A stretch of DNA of 64,000 bases from Micropterix aruncella (lineage: Eukaryota > Arthropoda > Insecta > Lepidoptera > Micropterigidae), in contig OX155972.1 in NCBI GenBank assembly GCA_944548615.1, forward strand, positions 1,223,854 through 1,287,853, written 5' to 3'. Within the stretch, counting starts at the first letter, position 1; every line of letters starts with the position of its first letter. Of this stretch, positions 1-11,706 are shown one piece after another. Both the position numbers and the translations under genes were made by a program. The notes below the pieces were generated by a model, which did not search any database, was not told the DNA's origin, and saw only the letters and a program-made list of their open reading frames with translations.

Positions 1-266
1 AAAATTACTTTTTTTTATTTATTCTAACTTTGTTGGTGAAATCGCATTTTATCAACGAAATCAATTGCTCCCTAGGTTTTAGTTTCTCTGAAAAACAATT
101 GCTATCTCTTTCAGTCTAGCTTTTTCACCGCTCCCGATCTTATTTTCCTTCTCTAATATATCTATTACTTTGTACCTATTGTGTCTATTGTTTTCTATTT
201 TAATGTGTTTGAACAACCTCTCAATAACGCGTGTGATAGTGTAATCAAAAGTTTTTTAAGCTATTG
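1..266. other. AT-rich sequence, nothing recognised
   Basis: No open frame, repeat match within the window or RNA gene was seen here. Confidence 0.5.
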
Positions 267-859
267 CATAGCTTTTATCGCGGGCCTAGGCCAGCGCGGC
301 GACCGAATGAAGAAATTTCTTAACGAAAATTAATGATTTTAAACTGATAATTACGTCTAAACGAGTACTGCTTACGATTCGAAAAAAATATATGTTAAAT
401 AAGAACATTTTCCTAATATTCTTAGATTTGAATATTTTAGATTTTTTTATATTACATAGTGTAATTAATTTGTGAAATTAGGTCTAACCGAACACAAAAA
501 CGACTACTACGCAAATACTATCTGGCGTATTATTATGAAACCTGCACCATTTTAAAGATAATTTAATTATCTATCTTTTTATCTACGATTTTTTTCGAAT
601 AATCAGGTTTTTTTGCTTTATCGAATAAAAAATTCGTGCGCGGCGCTCTATCGGAAGACGTTTAAATTATTCCGAATCATTTGCTTCCGCAGCCGCAAAC
701 GATTCGGAATAATTTTAACGTTTTCCGATAGAGTGCAATTATTTGATATCAGAAAAAATAAAATAAATAAAATAAATAAATAATTATGTATAATTGCATA
801 AGTTGTTAAAAATGCTATGCAATAGCTTTACCGCGGCAGTCCCCGAGTGCCACACGTAT
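267..859 (+). mobile_element. Hairpin-core interspersed repeat, copy A
   Basis: Nearly the same sequence as 50304-50894, starting at CATAGCTTTTATCGCGGGCC and ending GTGCCACACGTAT. A long inverted repeat lies in the middle (646-733): arms beginning CTCTATCGG close on an inner ATTCCGAATCATTTG stem. No protein is encoded, so this is a non-autonomous element of unknown class. The ends also carry a short inverted pair (TATTGCATAG near the left, CTATGCAATAG near the right). Copy B sits in T-rich flanks that look like a 10-12 bp target duplication, which would suit reverse-transcribed insertion; copy A does not show this clearly. Confidence 0.7.
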
Positions 860-1136
860 ATTTTTTTTATAATACGGTCCATTCTGCTCGTTTATGAAAT
901 CAGCTCCCTCATTCTGTCAGGCATGCACCTTCGTTGCTCACTTTCAAAAAGTTGTTGAAGAAACATTTATTTTCACACAGCCACTAATAAATACCTCATC
1001 CTGTCCTCTCCTTTATCCGTCCCTGGGCAACCTTAGCATAAATTATTGTCATATTTTTTTTCTTTGTTTTAAATTTAAATTTTTTACTTCTGTGTGTATT
1101 GTACGGTGACAAATAAGAATTAGTTTATCAATAAGG

Positions 1137-1213
1137 TTGACAGTAAGATATCGCTATAGCGATAAGTCCACCATTTGTGCATAAATTGTCTTTTTTCATA
1201 AAACCAGTGTAAT
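1137..1213 (+). repeat. Repeat T, left half, split by a LINE
   Basis: This stretch (palindromic core TATCGCTATAGCGATA, then AAGTCC, ending GTGTAAT) matches the left part of the uninterrupted copy at 16920-17046. The right part resumes at 2005-2053 after the LINE tail at 1214-2004. Confidence 0.75.
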
Positions 1214-2004
1214 GCTGCAACCAGTAAAAGAATCTTTCTTTTGCAAAAGAGAGCACTGCGCAGCATGTATCAGGTAATGACTAGGACCTCATGCAAGGAA
1301 TATTTCAGCAAGGCAAGGATAATGACTATATATTCGGCGTTCATATACCAGTGTCTAATGTATGCTAGACAGCACCTCGCAGAAACTACAATTAATGAAG
1401 ACATTCACTCGCATCATACCCGCGGTAGCTCCCTTTTATGCGTACCCCGAATACGACTGGCAAAAATACAGAAGAGCTACTTGTACCTTAGCATTAAATT
1501 CTATAATATACTCCCTACAAAATTTAAACAGCTGGAAGACATAAAATTAAAAAAAAACATCAAGGAGATGCTGATAGGCCTCCCGTTCTATAATCTATCC
1601 GAATTTAAGGGCCATGATTTTTCAAATATTGTGCCCATTTAAATTACTTAAAAAAGTAGAGCCTTATTGTCTGATTATTTTATATGGTTTTATATCTGTA
1701 CTTTTAGTTTAAAATGCATAACGTTGATTTAATTTGATTATTTTTTATAATTTTACTGACAATTTGAATATTAGGTATAATGAATAATTTTACTACGTAT
1801 CTTTTCGAATTACTAACTACTTCAAATATTAGGCTTCTGGTTTGATTGTTTATATTTATAGTTTGATAATCTAGTAGTTAATTCTTGACTACCTATATAT
1901 GTTCAGTAAAGAGTAGTAACGAAACTTACTACCTAACCCAATTATTTTGACACGTCCAAGAGCGGCCGTCAATTGGACAAGACCAAAATGTATTGTAATG
2001 TAAT
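1214..2004 (+). mobile_element. 5'-truncated LINE tail, HSHHTR group, copy 1
   Basis: 3' end of a non-LTR retrotransposon inserted in repeat T. It holds the last part of the reverse-transcriptase ORF, a 3' UTR of about 350 bp and a tail of TGTAA-type units. Closely similar copies lie at 14592-15372 and 43488-44312. The junctions read GTGTAAT on the left and GTAAT on the right, so the target duplication cannot be separated from the TGTAA tail. Confidence 0.8.
1217..1642 (+). pseudogene. LINE reverse-transcriptase C-terminal fragment
   Basis: The reading frame contains LQKRALRSMYQV, a SCKEYF motif, IYQCLMYARQH, HSHHTRG and KSYLYLSIKFYNILPTKF. This is the usual order after the catalytic palm in insect LINE ORF2 proteins: a thumb/connection region, then an H-x-x-x-TR box, then a KFYN-LP box. 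There is no upstream ATG; the frame simply enters from the truncated 5' side at a Leu codon. Palm, fingers and endonuclease are absent, so this is a dead fragment. It ends at a normal stop, after which the LINE 3' UTR begins. Very similar frames occur at 14604-14965 and 43500-43840. Confidence 0.85.
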
Positions 2005-2053
2005 ATCCATTAAGTAATGTTTTATAGCACAATAACGGTATTCTATTCTATTA
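2005..2053 (+). repeat. Repeat T, right half
   Basis: Continues repeat T after the LINE: CATTAAG, TTTTATAGCACAATAA and a TTCTA-type tail match 16994-17046. The tail and AATAA signal suggest that repeat T is itself a retrotransposed 3' end. Confidence 0.7.
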
Positions 2054-2219
2054 TATTATTGTACTCTATTATTACTTTCTATAGTACCTACTGTGTTTGG
2101 TGTATATTAGTGAAGTTAGCCTAGGGCTAGATAGCTATGGAAGCATCCCGGGTGGGCGCTGCGCTGTACATAGTGGGGTGCCAAATCGCTGGCTGAAAAA
2201 TGACAATAATTAAAACTTC

Positions 2220-2594
2220 TAGAGAAAACATGCCATTACTGAACTTTATAAGGATGTACTTAATGAACTTTATAAGGAAGCTAAAGTTCTTGATTGTAGG
2301 CAACTTTTTCTAAAAACTTCTCTTTTAAGGCTATTTTTGGACAATAACTCAAATATAGGAATAATTCAGAACCGGCGACCAACGAGACAAGTTTAAAATA
2401 GCTTAATAATACCCAGAAGGAAAACATCATTTGGACAAAGACATTACTCTTTCATTGCGCCGAGATTTAACACTCTGATCAATATGGAAATAAAAATGAA
2501 TTTGACATTTAGGGAATTCAAAAATAAATTAAAGAAATGGTTATCGAATTATGACAGACTCACCATGCATCAAATGCTAGAAATAATAGTCTAA
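2220..2594 (+). pseudogene. LINE relic, QRH-type C-terminus
   Basis: From 2403 the frame reads LIIPRRKTSFGQRHYSFIAPRF and ends at a stop at 2592-2594. The F-G-Q-R-H-Y-x-F-x-A-P pattern is the C-terminal box also seen on the minus strand at 3122-4222, 23745-24712 and 56700-57014. An in-frame stop at 2394-2396 and no recoverable upstream palm show it is dead. A direct repeat of AACTTTATAAGGA units lies at 2240-2275. The clade (Jockey-like) is inferred. Confidence 0.65.
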
Positions 2595-2901
2595 TAAAAC
2601 TTAGGTGCACAAATTATTAACATATTTTTAAACATGTATGTTGAGTATATTTTAACATGTTTAAAAATAACATGTTTAACAACTGCCAAAAATTATTTGA
2701 CTTTGACAATGAATTGTACTTTTTTGACTAGGTATTTTTATATTAAATTTTGTTATTATTATTTATTATTATTTATTTAGGTACATAGGATTAGGTATAC
2801 AGTTCATTCATAGGTCATGTAATCTTATAATAATTATATAAATTATTTAATAATTAATATAGGGAGGTTTAACACATCTTACACGACCTTTACTGCCAAT
2901 A

Positions 2902-2944
2902 GCACATCTAACTAGGCGATAATTTGGCCCGTCTCTAGATGTGC
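2902..2944 (-). ncRNA. Two-tier 3' UTR hairpin, copy 1
   Basis: On the minus strand: perfect 8-bp outer stem GCACATCT/AGATGTGC, 5' internal loop AGAGAC, inner stem GGGC/GCCT, 9-nt loop, 3' internal loop AGTT. It lies about 180 bp downstream of the RT stop codon at 3122. Confidence 0.75.
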
Positions 2945-3121
2945 ATATTTTTATGCAATTTTAAGAAATGAAGTGTTTTTTTTAAAATAAATTATTTGGA
3001 CCCACCACCTGTATATACACATAAATATACCAATTTTATAAAAAATATAGCTATGTAATAAATATATACATTTATAGTTGTAATTTAATAAAATTTAATT
3101 AAGAAAAATAGATAAGTGATA

Positions 3122-4222
3122 CTAAATAAATCGTCGTGCGTTGCAAAGAAGTTGATCAGATTTTACATATCCCTTGTTAAGTAGCCATCTATTAAGGTTT
3201 GCTTTAAATATTTTTATGTTAGGATAATTTTTCATGTCTTCACTAAGGGAATTATATAATTTTGGGGCTATGTAGAATATATGTCTCTGGGCAAATGTTG
3301 TCCTGACTGACGGAATTATATAATTGATACTCGCGGACATTCTTGTGTTCAGATTGTTTTGAGTTCGGGCGTGGTCATCTCTAGATTTGTAGAATGCAAG
3401 AAGCGCTTGCTTAATGAATAACTGTTTAGCTGATAGCACATGGGATTGGGAAAATAACAAGGCAGATGGATGACGCCGGTTTTTCCTGTGAATTACTCTC
3501 AATAATAATTTCTGCGCTTTTGTCAATCTATCCAGATTATCATTAGTAGTAGCGCCCCATGCCGCGACTCCGTAGGACAAAATACTCTGACACAAGGCCA
3601 TGTATACCATTCTTATGGTTGTTTTGGACAGAATGTTGCGCAGCCGAAGAAATACATAAACCAGCTTTCTAATTCTCGAACTCAAATTTGCAATCTGATT
3701 TTCCCAACATAGCTTCTCATCTACCGTTATGCCTAAGTAGGAGACTGTTGCAGATTTGCTTAATTTAGTACATACACATCTATTCTTATCCAAGCATTTG
3801 TCGGTATGAATGGCAAGTGTTTGGTTGAGAACCTGGCTGGGATTTCCCCGCAAGCTGAAAGTGATAAATTTTGATTTCGCAGCATTTAGCGTTAAAATAT
3901 GGCTGTCGATCCAAGTTTTAGCCAGTTCCAAGTTACTTTGAGCTTTGAAGAATGTATCATTCCAATTATTAGTCGCAGTAAGAAGGACAGTGTCGTCCGC
4001 GAAGGATACAATTCTACCATTAACAGGTAATTCGCACAATTCGTTGATGTAGATTAAAAAGAGAATTGGACCCAAAACACTACCTTGAGGGACACCGAAT
4101 GACACGTTAGTCGCTTCGCTTATTTGTCGACCAATTACTGTGCTCTGAGTCCTCCCGTCTAGTTAACTCCGAACCCATTTTAAGGCCACCCCATCGATTC
4201 CGTAGTCAGTTAGTTTTTTTTC
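3122..4222 (-). pseudogene. LINE reverse transcriptase, palm to C-terminus
   Basis: Reverse transcriptase of a non-LTR retrotransposon, which copies its RNA into the genome by target-primed synthesis. Visible in order: the B-motif box GVPQGSVLGPILFLIYINEL, the catalytic FADDT box about 25 residues later, a LNAAKSKFITFS box, SYLGITVDEKLCW, the thumb-type SILSYGVAAWG segment, and near the end FAQRHIFYIAPKLYNSL, which marks the QRH group. The open frame from the Met near 4105 is 327 residues. The homologous frame continues upstream to about 4222 but is cut by a stop at 4163-4165, where a Tyr or similar residue is expected. Fingers and the A motif are missing, so the copy is dead by truncation. 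The FADD aspartates are intact. Confidence 0.9.
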
Positions 4223-4227
4223 GAGGA

Positions 4228-4308
4228 TTACTTAACATATATTAAATATTAATGACTGTTTTAAATATCCTATATTACTTAACATATATTAAATATTAAT
4301 GACTGTTT
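4228..4308. repeat. Short tandem duplication
   Basis: A segment of about 34 bp containing TTAACATATATTAAATATTA is present twice, starting near 4228 and 4275. It sits at the truncation point of the minus-strand LINE. Confidence 0.8.
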
Positions 4309-4707
4309 CTTTCTTTTCTCACATATAACTTTATATATATATATTATTTAATCTAATTTTATATTATATTTATTGCCGGTTATATAATGGTATTGCATTT
4401 TATTTATTATATTATCTTTTATTATTTTTTTATTATAATTATTTTTTTATTTTATTCTGAAGACCATATTTTAGGGCAATTTAGTGTTATTAGCTTTTTA
4501 CTAAAACTTGTACATTTGTGAGCAATCAAGCAATCAAGCAAACTTGATTGTAATATTAAAGTCCTGTCCACCCTAGAACGGGCTAGTCCCAGTTGGGTGA
4601 CAGAAACAAATAAGCAAAAGGTTAAGGTTTTGTCATTCGGTTCCTGTTATTTTTGTAAGCTAATCAATGTATTATAGTAATTAATTCTTAAATAAATAAA
4701 TAAATCA
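4309..4707 (+). mobile_element. LINE 3' UTR fragment, plus strand
   Basis: AT-rich 3' UTR-like sequence carrying the two-tier hairpin at 4564-4603 and ending in an AAATAAATAAATAAAT tail near 4690-4706. No coding part remains. Confidence 0.6.
4564..4603 (+). ncRNA. Two-tier 3' UTR hairpin, copy 2
   Basis: Outer stem CTGTC plus ACCC pairs with GGGT plus GACAG (one bulged C). The 5' internal loop is TAGAAC, the inner stem GGG/CCC and the 3' internal loop AGTT. Both stems differ in sequence from most other copies yet still pair. Confidence 0.7.
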
Positions 4708-4770
4708 ATTTAAAAAAATATTTGACAATGTAAATAAACAGCACGAATCCAATTGAATTAACTTTATTAT

Positions 4771-4830
4771 ACACTTGCTGTTGCCCGTGGCTTCATTTCG
4801 CTTAAAATTTCGAATCGATTTGTTAATCTA
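4771..4830 (-). mobile_element. Helitron-like 3' end fragment
   Basis: On the minus strand this reads GAAGCCACGGGCAACAGCAA, resembling a common lepidopteran Helitron 3' end (GCCGCGGGCAACAGCTAG). The body is not present. Confidence 0.45.
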
Positions 4831-4831
4831 A

Positions 4832-4941
4832 GTAGGGTGGCCTTTCTAGACACTATCTTTAGATATACAGTGCAAGACGTCCCCCCTCAGATGCACGCTA
4901 CCTATCTCGTATATGTAAGCGTCTTATTCCTCGCCACCACG
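4832..4941. repeat. Repeat shared with 20274-20392, copy 1
   Basis: Both copies share GTAGGGT, CTTTAGATATA-AGTGCAAGAC, a C-run, and CGCTACCTAT followed by CTTATTCCTCGCCAC. Unclassified; no coding content. Confidence 0.6.
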
Positions 4942-4959
4942 CCGCCTTTCGGTGAACGC

Positions 4960-5075
4960 TGACCTGGTTGGGTCAGCAGCTGCCGCCGTTGTTACGGCTG
5001 CAACGTCGCGGAAAAGTCGGGTGCTGCAAAATTCACGCGGTAAATTCGTTTTTTATCTTATTGATAATATATCTG
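4960..5075 (-). repeat. Family Q fragment
   Basis: Contains GCCGCCGTTGTTACGGCTGC, GTCGGGTGCTGCAAAATTCA and CGCGGTAAATTCGTTTTTTA, matching the right arm of the fold-back copy at 19755-19955 and the copy starting at 63735. Unclassified. Confidence 0.6.
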
Positions 5076-5103
5076 TATATATGTATAAAACATAAGCCAC
5101 TCA

Positions 5104-5849
5104 TCTATACTAATATTATAAAGAGGTAAAGTTTGTGACGTTGTAGGAAGTAATCTCTGGATCTACTTAACCGATTTGGAAAATTATTTTACCAATAGAA
5201 ATCCACGTTATTTGTGAGTGTCATGGGGTATATATTAATCAGAAAAATGAAAAGACTTCGTGGTAGTCGGATTTCCAAAGTAAGTCGGAAAAAACGGTCG
5301 AACGAAAATGTTTCTAACTAACGCTGCGTTAATGATGCGTTAATAATGATGATGATTACATTCTAGAGAAAAGTTGTAGAGCTTGATAATGCCTACAAAA
5401 AAGTCAGCGACGCCATATGTCTAACTTTTATATCTAACAAACAGTAGTATTTTATATTTAAAAAATAATTTAAATCGTTAGGTCATGTTTAATGGTCATA
5501 ATCAACAAATTATGAATTATTATCAAAATAAGTATATTTATCGTCTCAAGTGTTTAGTACAAAAGACTTTTCCCTTTTACTGCATATAACTTCACTTTTA
5601 CTGCATAAATGGTTAAAGAGATAAGACACTCACAAATAAGATATTCACAAGAAGACACTCACAAATAACAGTAATATAGTCTAATTGGCATGCAAAAACA
5701 CAAATATATAGGTATGCAGTAAAAATATAGCCCTTCTTTTGGCAGTCATGAAATAAATCATAGCACTCAGTACTAACCAAACCATACTTATAATTTCATC
5801 ACAAGAAAAAAAGTTTTACCGCCCAACGAAGTGGGCACGGGTCTGCTAT
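5104..5849 (+). mobile_element. Non-autonomous Helitron
   Basis: The 5' end is TCTATACTAATATTATAAAG, which I know as a frequent lepidopteran Helitron start (TC terminus). Near the 3' end a short GC hairpin, GCCCA/TGGGC, is followed by ACGGGTCTGCTAT, close to the expected CTRR terminus though the last base reads T. The interior has no replicase or helicase frame, so it could move only with enzymes made elsewhere. Flanking bases are A on the left and T on the right, as Helitrons require. Confidence 0.7.
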
Positions 5850-6110
5850 TATTTCATAAAAAAACGTAAAAAAATAATTATAAATACAATAGTTCACTTT
5901 ATGTAACCACAGTCGTGTTTTTTATTATTTTTGATATATCTACATGTCTATCTACGTGTACTTTGAACAAAATTTCATTAAAACATTGAAGCTGTTTTTG
6001 TACATAAAAATTATTATCTCTATTTAAAAGAATAGAGATAATAATTCAGTTCAGTAGTTCAGCAGTACGCCCAATAGTTCTTTTAAGCCCTACAGTTATT
6101 TTATTTTTCA
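5850..6110. other. AT-rich spacer with a small hairpin
   Basis: A perfect 12-bp stem, ATTATCTCTATT/AATAGAGATAAT with a 6-nt loop, lies at about 6011-6040. Nothing else recognised. Confidence 0.4.
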
Positions 6111-6270
6111 AACAGCAGCATCTGCTCTCTCCTAACACGATTTCCTCCTTGTCATTTTAAAAATAAACGTTTGACTATCGATCCGCTAAATCGAACCTGG
6201 GTCCTCGAGGATGATTAGCGTAAGAATGAACCACTTAGCCACTTAACACTGTCCGTCAGACAAGGACAAT
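6110..6270 (-). mobile_element. tRNA-derived SINE head
   Basis: On the minus strand a TGGCTAAGTGG A-box-like element (6231-6241) is followed about 33 nt later by a GGTTCGATTTA B-box-like element (6187-6197), the spacing of RNA polymerase III tRNA-type promoters. The cloverleaf is not complete and no CCA end is evident, so this is a SINE head or decayed tRNA rather than a gene. Exact ends are uncertain. Confidence 0.5.
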
Positions 6271-6429
6271 AGCATCGCCCTATCTGCTGCCTCGCCCGCT
6301 CTGCTGTATTGGTACTTTACACGTTGCTAGATAATGGATGTCGCTTACAGAACGACACACTTGCACGCTATCGACAGTTGCAATCGAATGGCCAGGGATC
6401 GACAACATTTTGTATAGAATTAAACACTG

Positions 6430-6600
6430 TAAACTACCGTTACAAGATCTTAATTTCTGGGATGGACATCGATGTCCGATATATAGAAAACATCGAAAGT
6501 TTGAGATCGATGGTCGATGTTTTTTAAAACGATGGTGCATTAGCGAAGTTTTGGCACCATCGATGTATCTCCGTCGATATTTCTCATTTATACATTATGT
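6430..6600. repeat. ATCGAT-rich repeat, left piece
   Basis: Starts with CTGGGATGGACATCGATGTC and contains several CATCGATG or ATCGATGG motifs. A comparable inverted piece lies at 8450-8605, so the two may be ends of one element now split by AT expansions. That link is inference. Confidence 0.35.
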
Positions 6601-6741
6601 TTCCTTTTGCTCCATATATGGATAATAATATTTTATGGAAGTTGTTATTTTTTAACAATTTAACCGCTGGGGCGGCAAAAAAGCCGAATGGCCTATTGCA
6701 GTGGTTTACAGGTCTGCACGTAGCTGTTCGGACTGGCCTTC

Positions 6742-8150
<1,409 letters not shown>

Positions 8151-8349
8151 AATATATACTACATGTCTAACAATATTAATTACTAGGCTATAAGAGGGAA
8201 TTCTTAAAACAAACGATATTGTTAGTATTTTTATACAAAATCAACCAAAAAAATGTGCGGCGGTTACACGACGAATATCAGAAATGATTAAATTGTGCCA
8301 TTTCCTATTTTTAATTTTGATTTAATAACTTTTTGAATGGATTTATTTT

Positions 8350-8605
8350 AAACACCTATGTCGAATTATACATATTATCACTGTGTTCATCTCTATTGTT
8401 GATTTTATCCGAAGAAACTTCATAGGGATTATCAGCACAATGAGTCCAACCAACAATGTTTCTTAAAAGAATTATCGATGTTAGATGATCTGAATATCGA
8501 TGATTAGAAAACGATATTTCTCGAACACTGATATTTCCGTTACGATTTTGGTATCGATGGTAGCATCGATTTTTTTTCATTTAATTTCCATCCCTACTGG
8601 GATGT
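8350..8605. repeat. ATCGAT-rich repeat, right piece
   Basis: Contains TATCGATGGTAGCATCGATT and TCGATGATTAG motifs and ends with CATCCCTACTGGGATG. Probably related to 6430-6600. No coding evidence. Confidence 0.35.
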
Positions 8606-8654
8606 CATCTCAAATTATCTTACCAAATTGTTTCAAGAGTGGTATGAAAACATC

Positions 8655-9815
8655 CACCCCCGCTGCTTAGGAAACTGTATATTTCCATAGTTTCCCGACT
8701 CCTTCAGTAATAGACCAGGGTCGATAATTTTTGAAACCAAAAAAAATAATAGTAGGATGAAACCCGTTAAAAAAGGACGAGAATATAACAAAAATTAAAG
8801 GAAAATAATTTACGGGCGATCTGAGGTCGGGAAGTGGAAGGGGGTGAGTTTTAAGGGTTAAAAACGGTGTATCTCAATTTCCGGCAAAACTACAAGTCCT
8901 ATGAAAAAAAATTAAATGACAAAGTTGTAGGTAATAAAGAGACCTACAACTTTCGTGATTACACTTTTTTCACATAACCACTTTTCTAAGAAAATGCAAA
9001 AAAAATAAAAAAACTCGAATCCGATTTTTTTTTATTAATCACTAAGTACAATTTTGAGCTATTTAGTAAAATTTACACTTTAATTACTTGAAAAATGTAA
9101 GATTCTATGTTACATTGATAAACAAAAAAATACAAATCGAAATCTACTACTATAATTAACAACCAAATAAGTTAATATTTAATAAGACATCTACAATATT
9201 TTGAGAAAGTTGTAGAATATTCTTTAAATTATGTGCATAAACTTGTAGTTTTGCCGGAAATTGAGATACACCGTTTTTTACCCTTAAAAACTCACCCCCT
9301 TCCACTTCCCGACCTCAGATCGCCCGTAAATTATTTTTCCTTTCATTTTTGTTATATTTTCGTCCTTTTTTGACGGGTTTCATCCTACTATTATTTTTTT
9401 TTTCACTTTTTACCATTTTTAAAATTATCGACCCTGGTCTATAATTAGTCAGAATACATAACCGATTGGAGGTGCCGAACGGTGCGCAGAGCGTCCATAA
9501 TTGCCGGAGGGCAATCGCCTAATACAAGGGAAACCGATCGCGAGAGTCATACTCGGGATAGTAATCCACACGAGGATGCTACTGAATAGGAGCTGAATCG
9601 TGAGCTGAACCGCTTCGAAAACACAGTGGATTTTTTGGCCGAAGCTGCACGAAACCGTTCGCTACCAAACGGACTGGTGGGATCGGAGTTTCATATCCGG
9701 GGGAACCCCTCGATATGAACTGGGCGGTTTGTGCACCGGCTGTGTCAACCTAGCTTGCGCAATCCGGCGAATAACCGTGCGACCCTGGAAACATACATTT
9801 CCTAAGCAGCGGGGG
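8655..9815 (+). repeat. Family P fragment, interrupted and folded back
   Basis: GC-rich family P (best copy 53678-54275). The piece before 8708 and the piece from 9442 join into a P-like segment once the MITE at 8711-9441 is removed. The outer ends CCCCCGCTGCTTAGGAAA (from about 8656) and its complement (about 9793-9811) face each other, so this copy has become palindromic. Confidence 0.6.
8711..9441. mobile_element. Long-TIR MITE with TAA target duplication
   Basis: Ends are exact inverted repeats starting TAGACCAGGGTCGATAAT, and the complementarity continues for roughly 180-200 bp on each side (8711-8897 with 9240-9441). Flanks are TAA at 8708-8710 and TAA at 9442-9444, a 3-bp duplication of the kind made by PIF/Harbinger transposases. 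No coding capacity. The centre holds a second small inverted pair around GTTGTAGGT/ACCTACAAC. Class assignment is inference from the duplication. Confidence 0.75.
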
Positions 9816-9880
9816 TAGTTGTCCACCTGACGTCTTCTACCATTAGGAATGATCTGTCGGCCTTTCGATTTTTAACACGC

Positions 9881-10285
9881 TTTTATTAGGTCGATCTGTA
9901 TGTAACTATGTAATGGAATCTAAGGTAACTAATTCAACCAACTTCCAAGGATCGTAGCGTCATGAAAATTGGCAGCTGTTTGTAGTTCTGATGACAATAC
10001 AATAATATGGTACCGTCGAACTGATCTGATGATGGAGTCGGAAGATATGAACTGGAACTTCATGATGGAACATCGTATCATAGCTGTGTTTGGACTTGTT
10101 AGAAAAGTCTTGGAATGAACTTTGACCACGATTAGGTTTCAAGGTCTGATGATGAAGCCGGAAGATAGGCCCTGGCATTCCATGATGGAATATCGTATCA
10201 TAGCCGTGTTTGGACTTGTTAGAAAGGTCTTGTAATGAACTTTGACCACGATTAAGTTTCAAGGTCTGATGATGAAGCCGGATTT
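9881..10285. repeat. Repeat R, copy 1, with 120-bp tandem units
   Basis: Matches 36485-36899. Starts near TTTTATTAGGTCGATCTGTA. Inside, a unit beginning CTGATGATGGAGTCGGAAGA repeats with a period of 120 bp (starts near 10025, 10145, 10265), each with TGTTTGGACTTGTTAGAAA and AACTTTGACCACGATTA. The apparent frames on the minus strand (RLHHQTLKPNRGQSS repeated) just follow the tandem unit and are not supported as a gene. Confidence 0.8.
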
Positions 10286-10930
10286 TTGTATCGTTTTTGT
10301 ATCGAAGCGCGATCGACACAAAAACGGCTGAAAAGGGTGCGGAGAAGTGTACGCTTTTCCTTTTTCTACGTCTTTGTATCGATCGCGCAGCGACTTGTCG
10401 AGATACTATTAGTGTCGGACGCTAGGTGCCGTCCGGCGTTAGGGGACCTCCCTCTACACTGACAGTATTATCCTCCAATAAGGAATGATGTGAAGACATT
10501 ATTAATAATTAATGTTTTAGGTAAAGCTTTGTTTGTGTACCATACCTATTATTCTAAATATATCGGTATCCATGGGAGACCGAATAGCATGATGCCATTA
10601 AAACTTCCTGGGGTGGCAGGTCCACCAGTAGTAATTGACACCTCTCAATGTATATATTGTGGTGGTAGATTGCTATATTTCTTTGCAATATATGACGGTC
10701 GTCCCTTGACAAAGAGCGCGAAGGAATTAAAAATCGAAACTGAAATCGAATATATTTTTCATTGAAAATGTTGGCAACCGCTGTCGTTCAGGTAAACGAG
10801 AATTGAAGGGCTCTTAAAGGGTCCTCGTACGCCTATGAAAAGGGTAAACATTATCAAATTAGGTTGTTTAGATGTCAGATAAAACCCATAGCTAACACAA
10901 TACAAGCAAAACAACAATCAATGCTCAGTA
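10286..10930. other. Unassigned, partly GC-rich sequence
   Basis: Two related GTATCGA/CGATCGCG-type motifs lie at 10290-10320 and 10375-10395. A 91-codon open frame (10490-10765, plus) has no recognisable motif and is probably chance or decayed repeat. Confidence 0.35.
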
Positions 10931-10978
10931 GACGGGAAAATGGCCAAAAGCTTACAGCTGGCACTGCGCCTCTTGCAG

Positions 10979-11047
10979 TACCGTTTTGCAAATAAGGAAC
11001 TTATCATTGTAGACTACAATAAGGCCTTCGATTCTATTAAGATCTGA
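10979..11047 (+). pseudogene. RT A-motif fragment
   Basis: Short frame ending ELIIVDYNKAFDSIKI then stop. The V-D-Y-x-K-A-F-D-S-I pattern is the A motif of non-LTR reverse transcriptases, which carries the first catalytic Asp. It is cut off right after the motif where another LINE fragment begins. Confidence 0.6.
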
Positions 11048-11084
11048 CAGATTTTTTATTAAACTTTATTTTCTCTATAATCAC

Positions 11085-11641
11085 ATAGGATAGGATATTC
11101 ACCAAAATTTGTCCTTCTATAATAAGATTCCAGAGCAAATGAAAATCCTTGGAGAGGACCAATTTAAAAAGATAATTAGACATAATTTGATAAGAAACCC
11201 AATTTATGGTATAAGGGAGTTTGAAAATTCTGTTTTTATATTCCATGTTGATGATTAATGAAATGCGTAAAGTTTTAAACATAATGGTATTATGATAGCC
11301 GACATTCTAATTTTCATATAATTTATTATACATCTATTCATTTTTTTTTTAATACGAAGGTATATTGCTATATTGACAATAAAATATATATTTTTTGATT
11401 ATTCTACATAGAATTTGCATTTCTATTTTAATATATTATTCTCCCTGACTCTTAAATCACATTAGTATATTTTGATTATTTGTATGTAGGTAATATTGGA
11501 TATAATATTACAACCATGATAACTATCACGATAGTTATGTTTATAATAATTACATTTTTAACATTTAATTTTGTGACGCATCCAAGTGTAGGAATGCCTA
11601 TCTACTGGAGTAGTTGATTGTATTGTATTGTATTGTATTGA
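11085..11641 (+). mobile_element. LINE 3' end, HNTR-type group
   Basis: C-terminal coding remnant (11115-11258) plus a 3' UTR ending in ATTGT-type units at 11615-11640. The UTR (ACATAGAATTTGCATTTCTA, CTCCCTGACT) recurs at 59440-59640. The last part (AAGTGTAGGAATGCCTATCT) also matches the end of the LINE at 57413-58200. Confidence 0.7.
11115..11258 (+). pseudogene. LINE C-terminal remnant
   Basis: The frame reads FYNKIPEQMKILGEDQFKKI and continues to NPIYGIREFENS before a stop at 11256-11258. The FYN-x-x-P box and the final Y-x-x-x-E-F box match the tail of the other HNTR-type LINE copies. Everything upstream is missing. Confidence 0.65.
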
Positions 11642-11706
11642 TATAAATTGCGTTACATTTTTTTATACGTAAATGAAAAGTCGCGAAAAGGCTTTACTTC
11701 CTCAAA

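Larger units (their letters stand above)
2755..4225 (-). mobile_element. 5'-truncated LINE with RT palm, QRH group
   Basis: Minus-strand LINE: coding part 3122-4222, 3' UTR 2755-3121 with the two-tier hairpin at 2902-2944, and a TTATT/AATAA-rich end near 2755-2780. It is the clearest link between the hairpin and a reverse-transcriptase ORF in this window. Confidence 0.8.

Noticed and set aside
6187..6241. tRNA gene
   Set aside because: A and B boxes are present on the minus strand, but I could not form a complete cloverleaf; treated as a SINE head.
9929..10319. 66- and 119-codon minus frames in repeat R
   Set aside because: The repeated RLHHQTLKPNRG segments follow the 120-bp tandem unit and shift among copies; not a conserved protein. 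The 36575-36877 frame is the same case.
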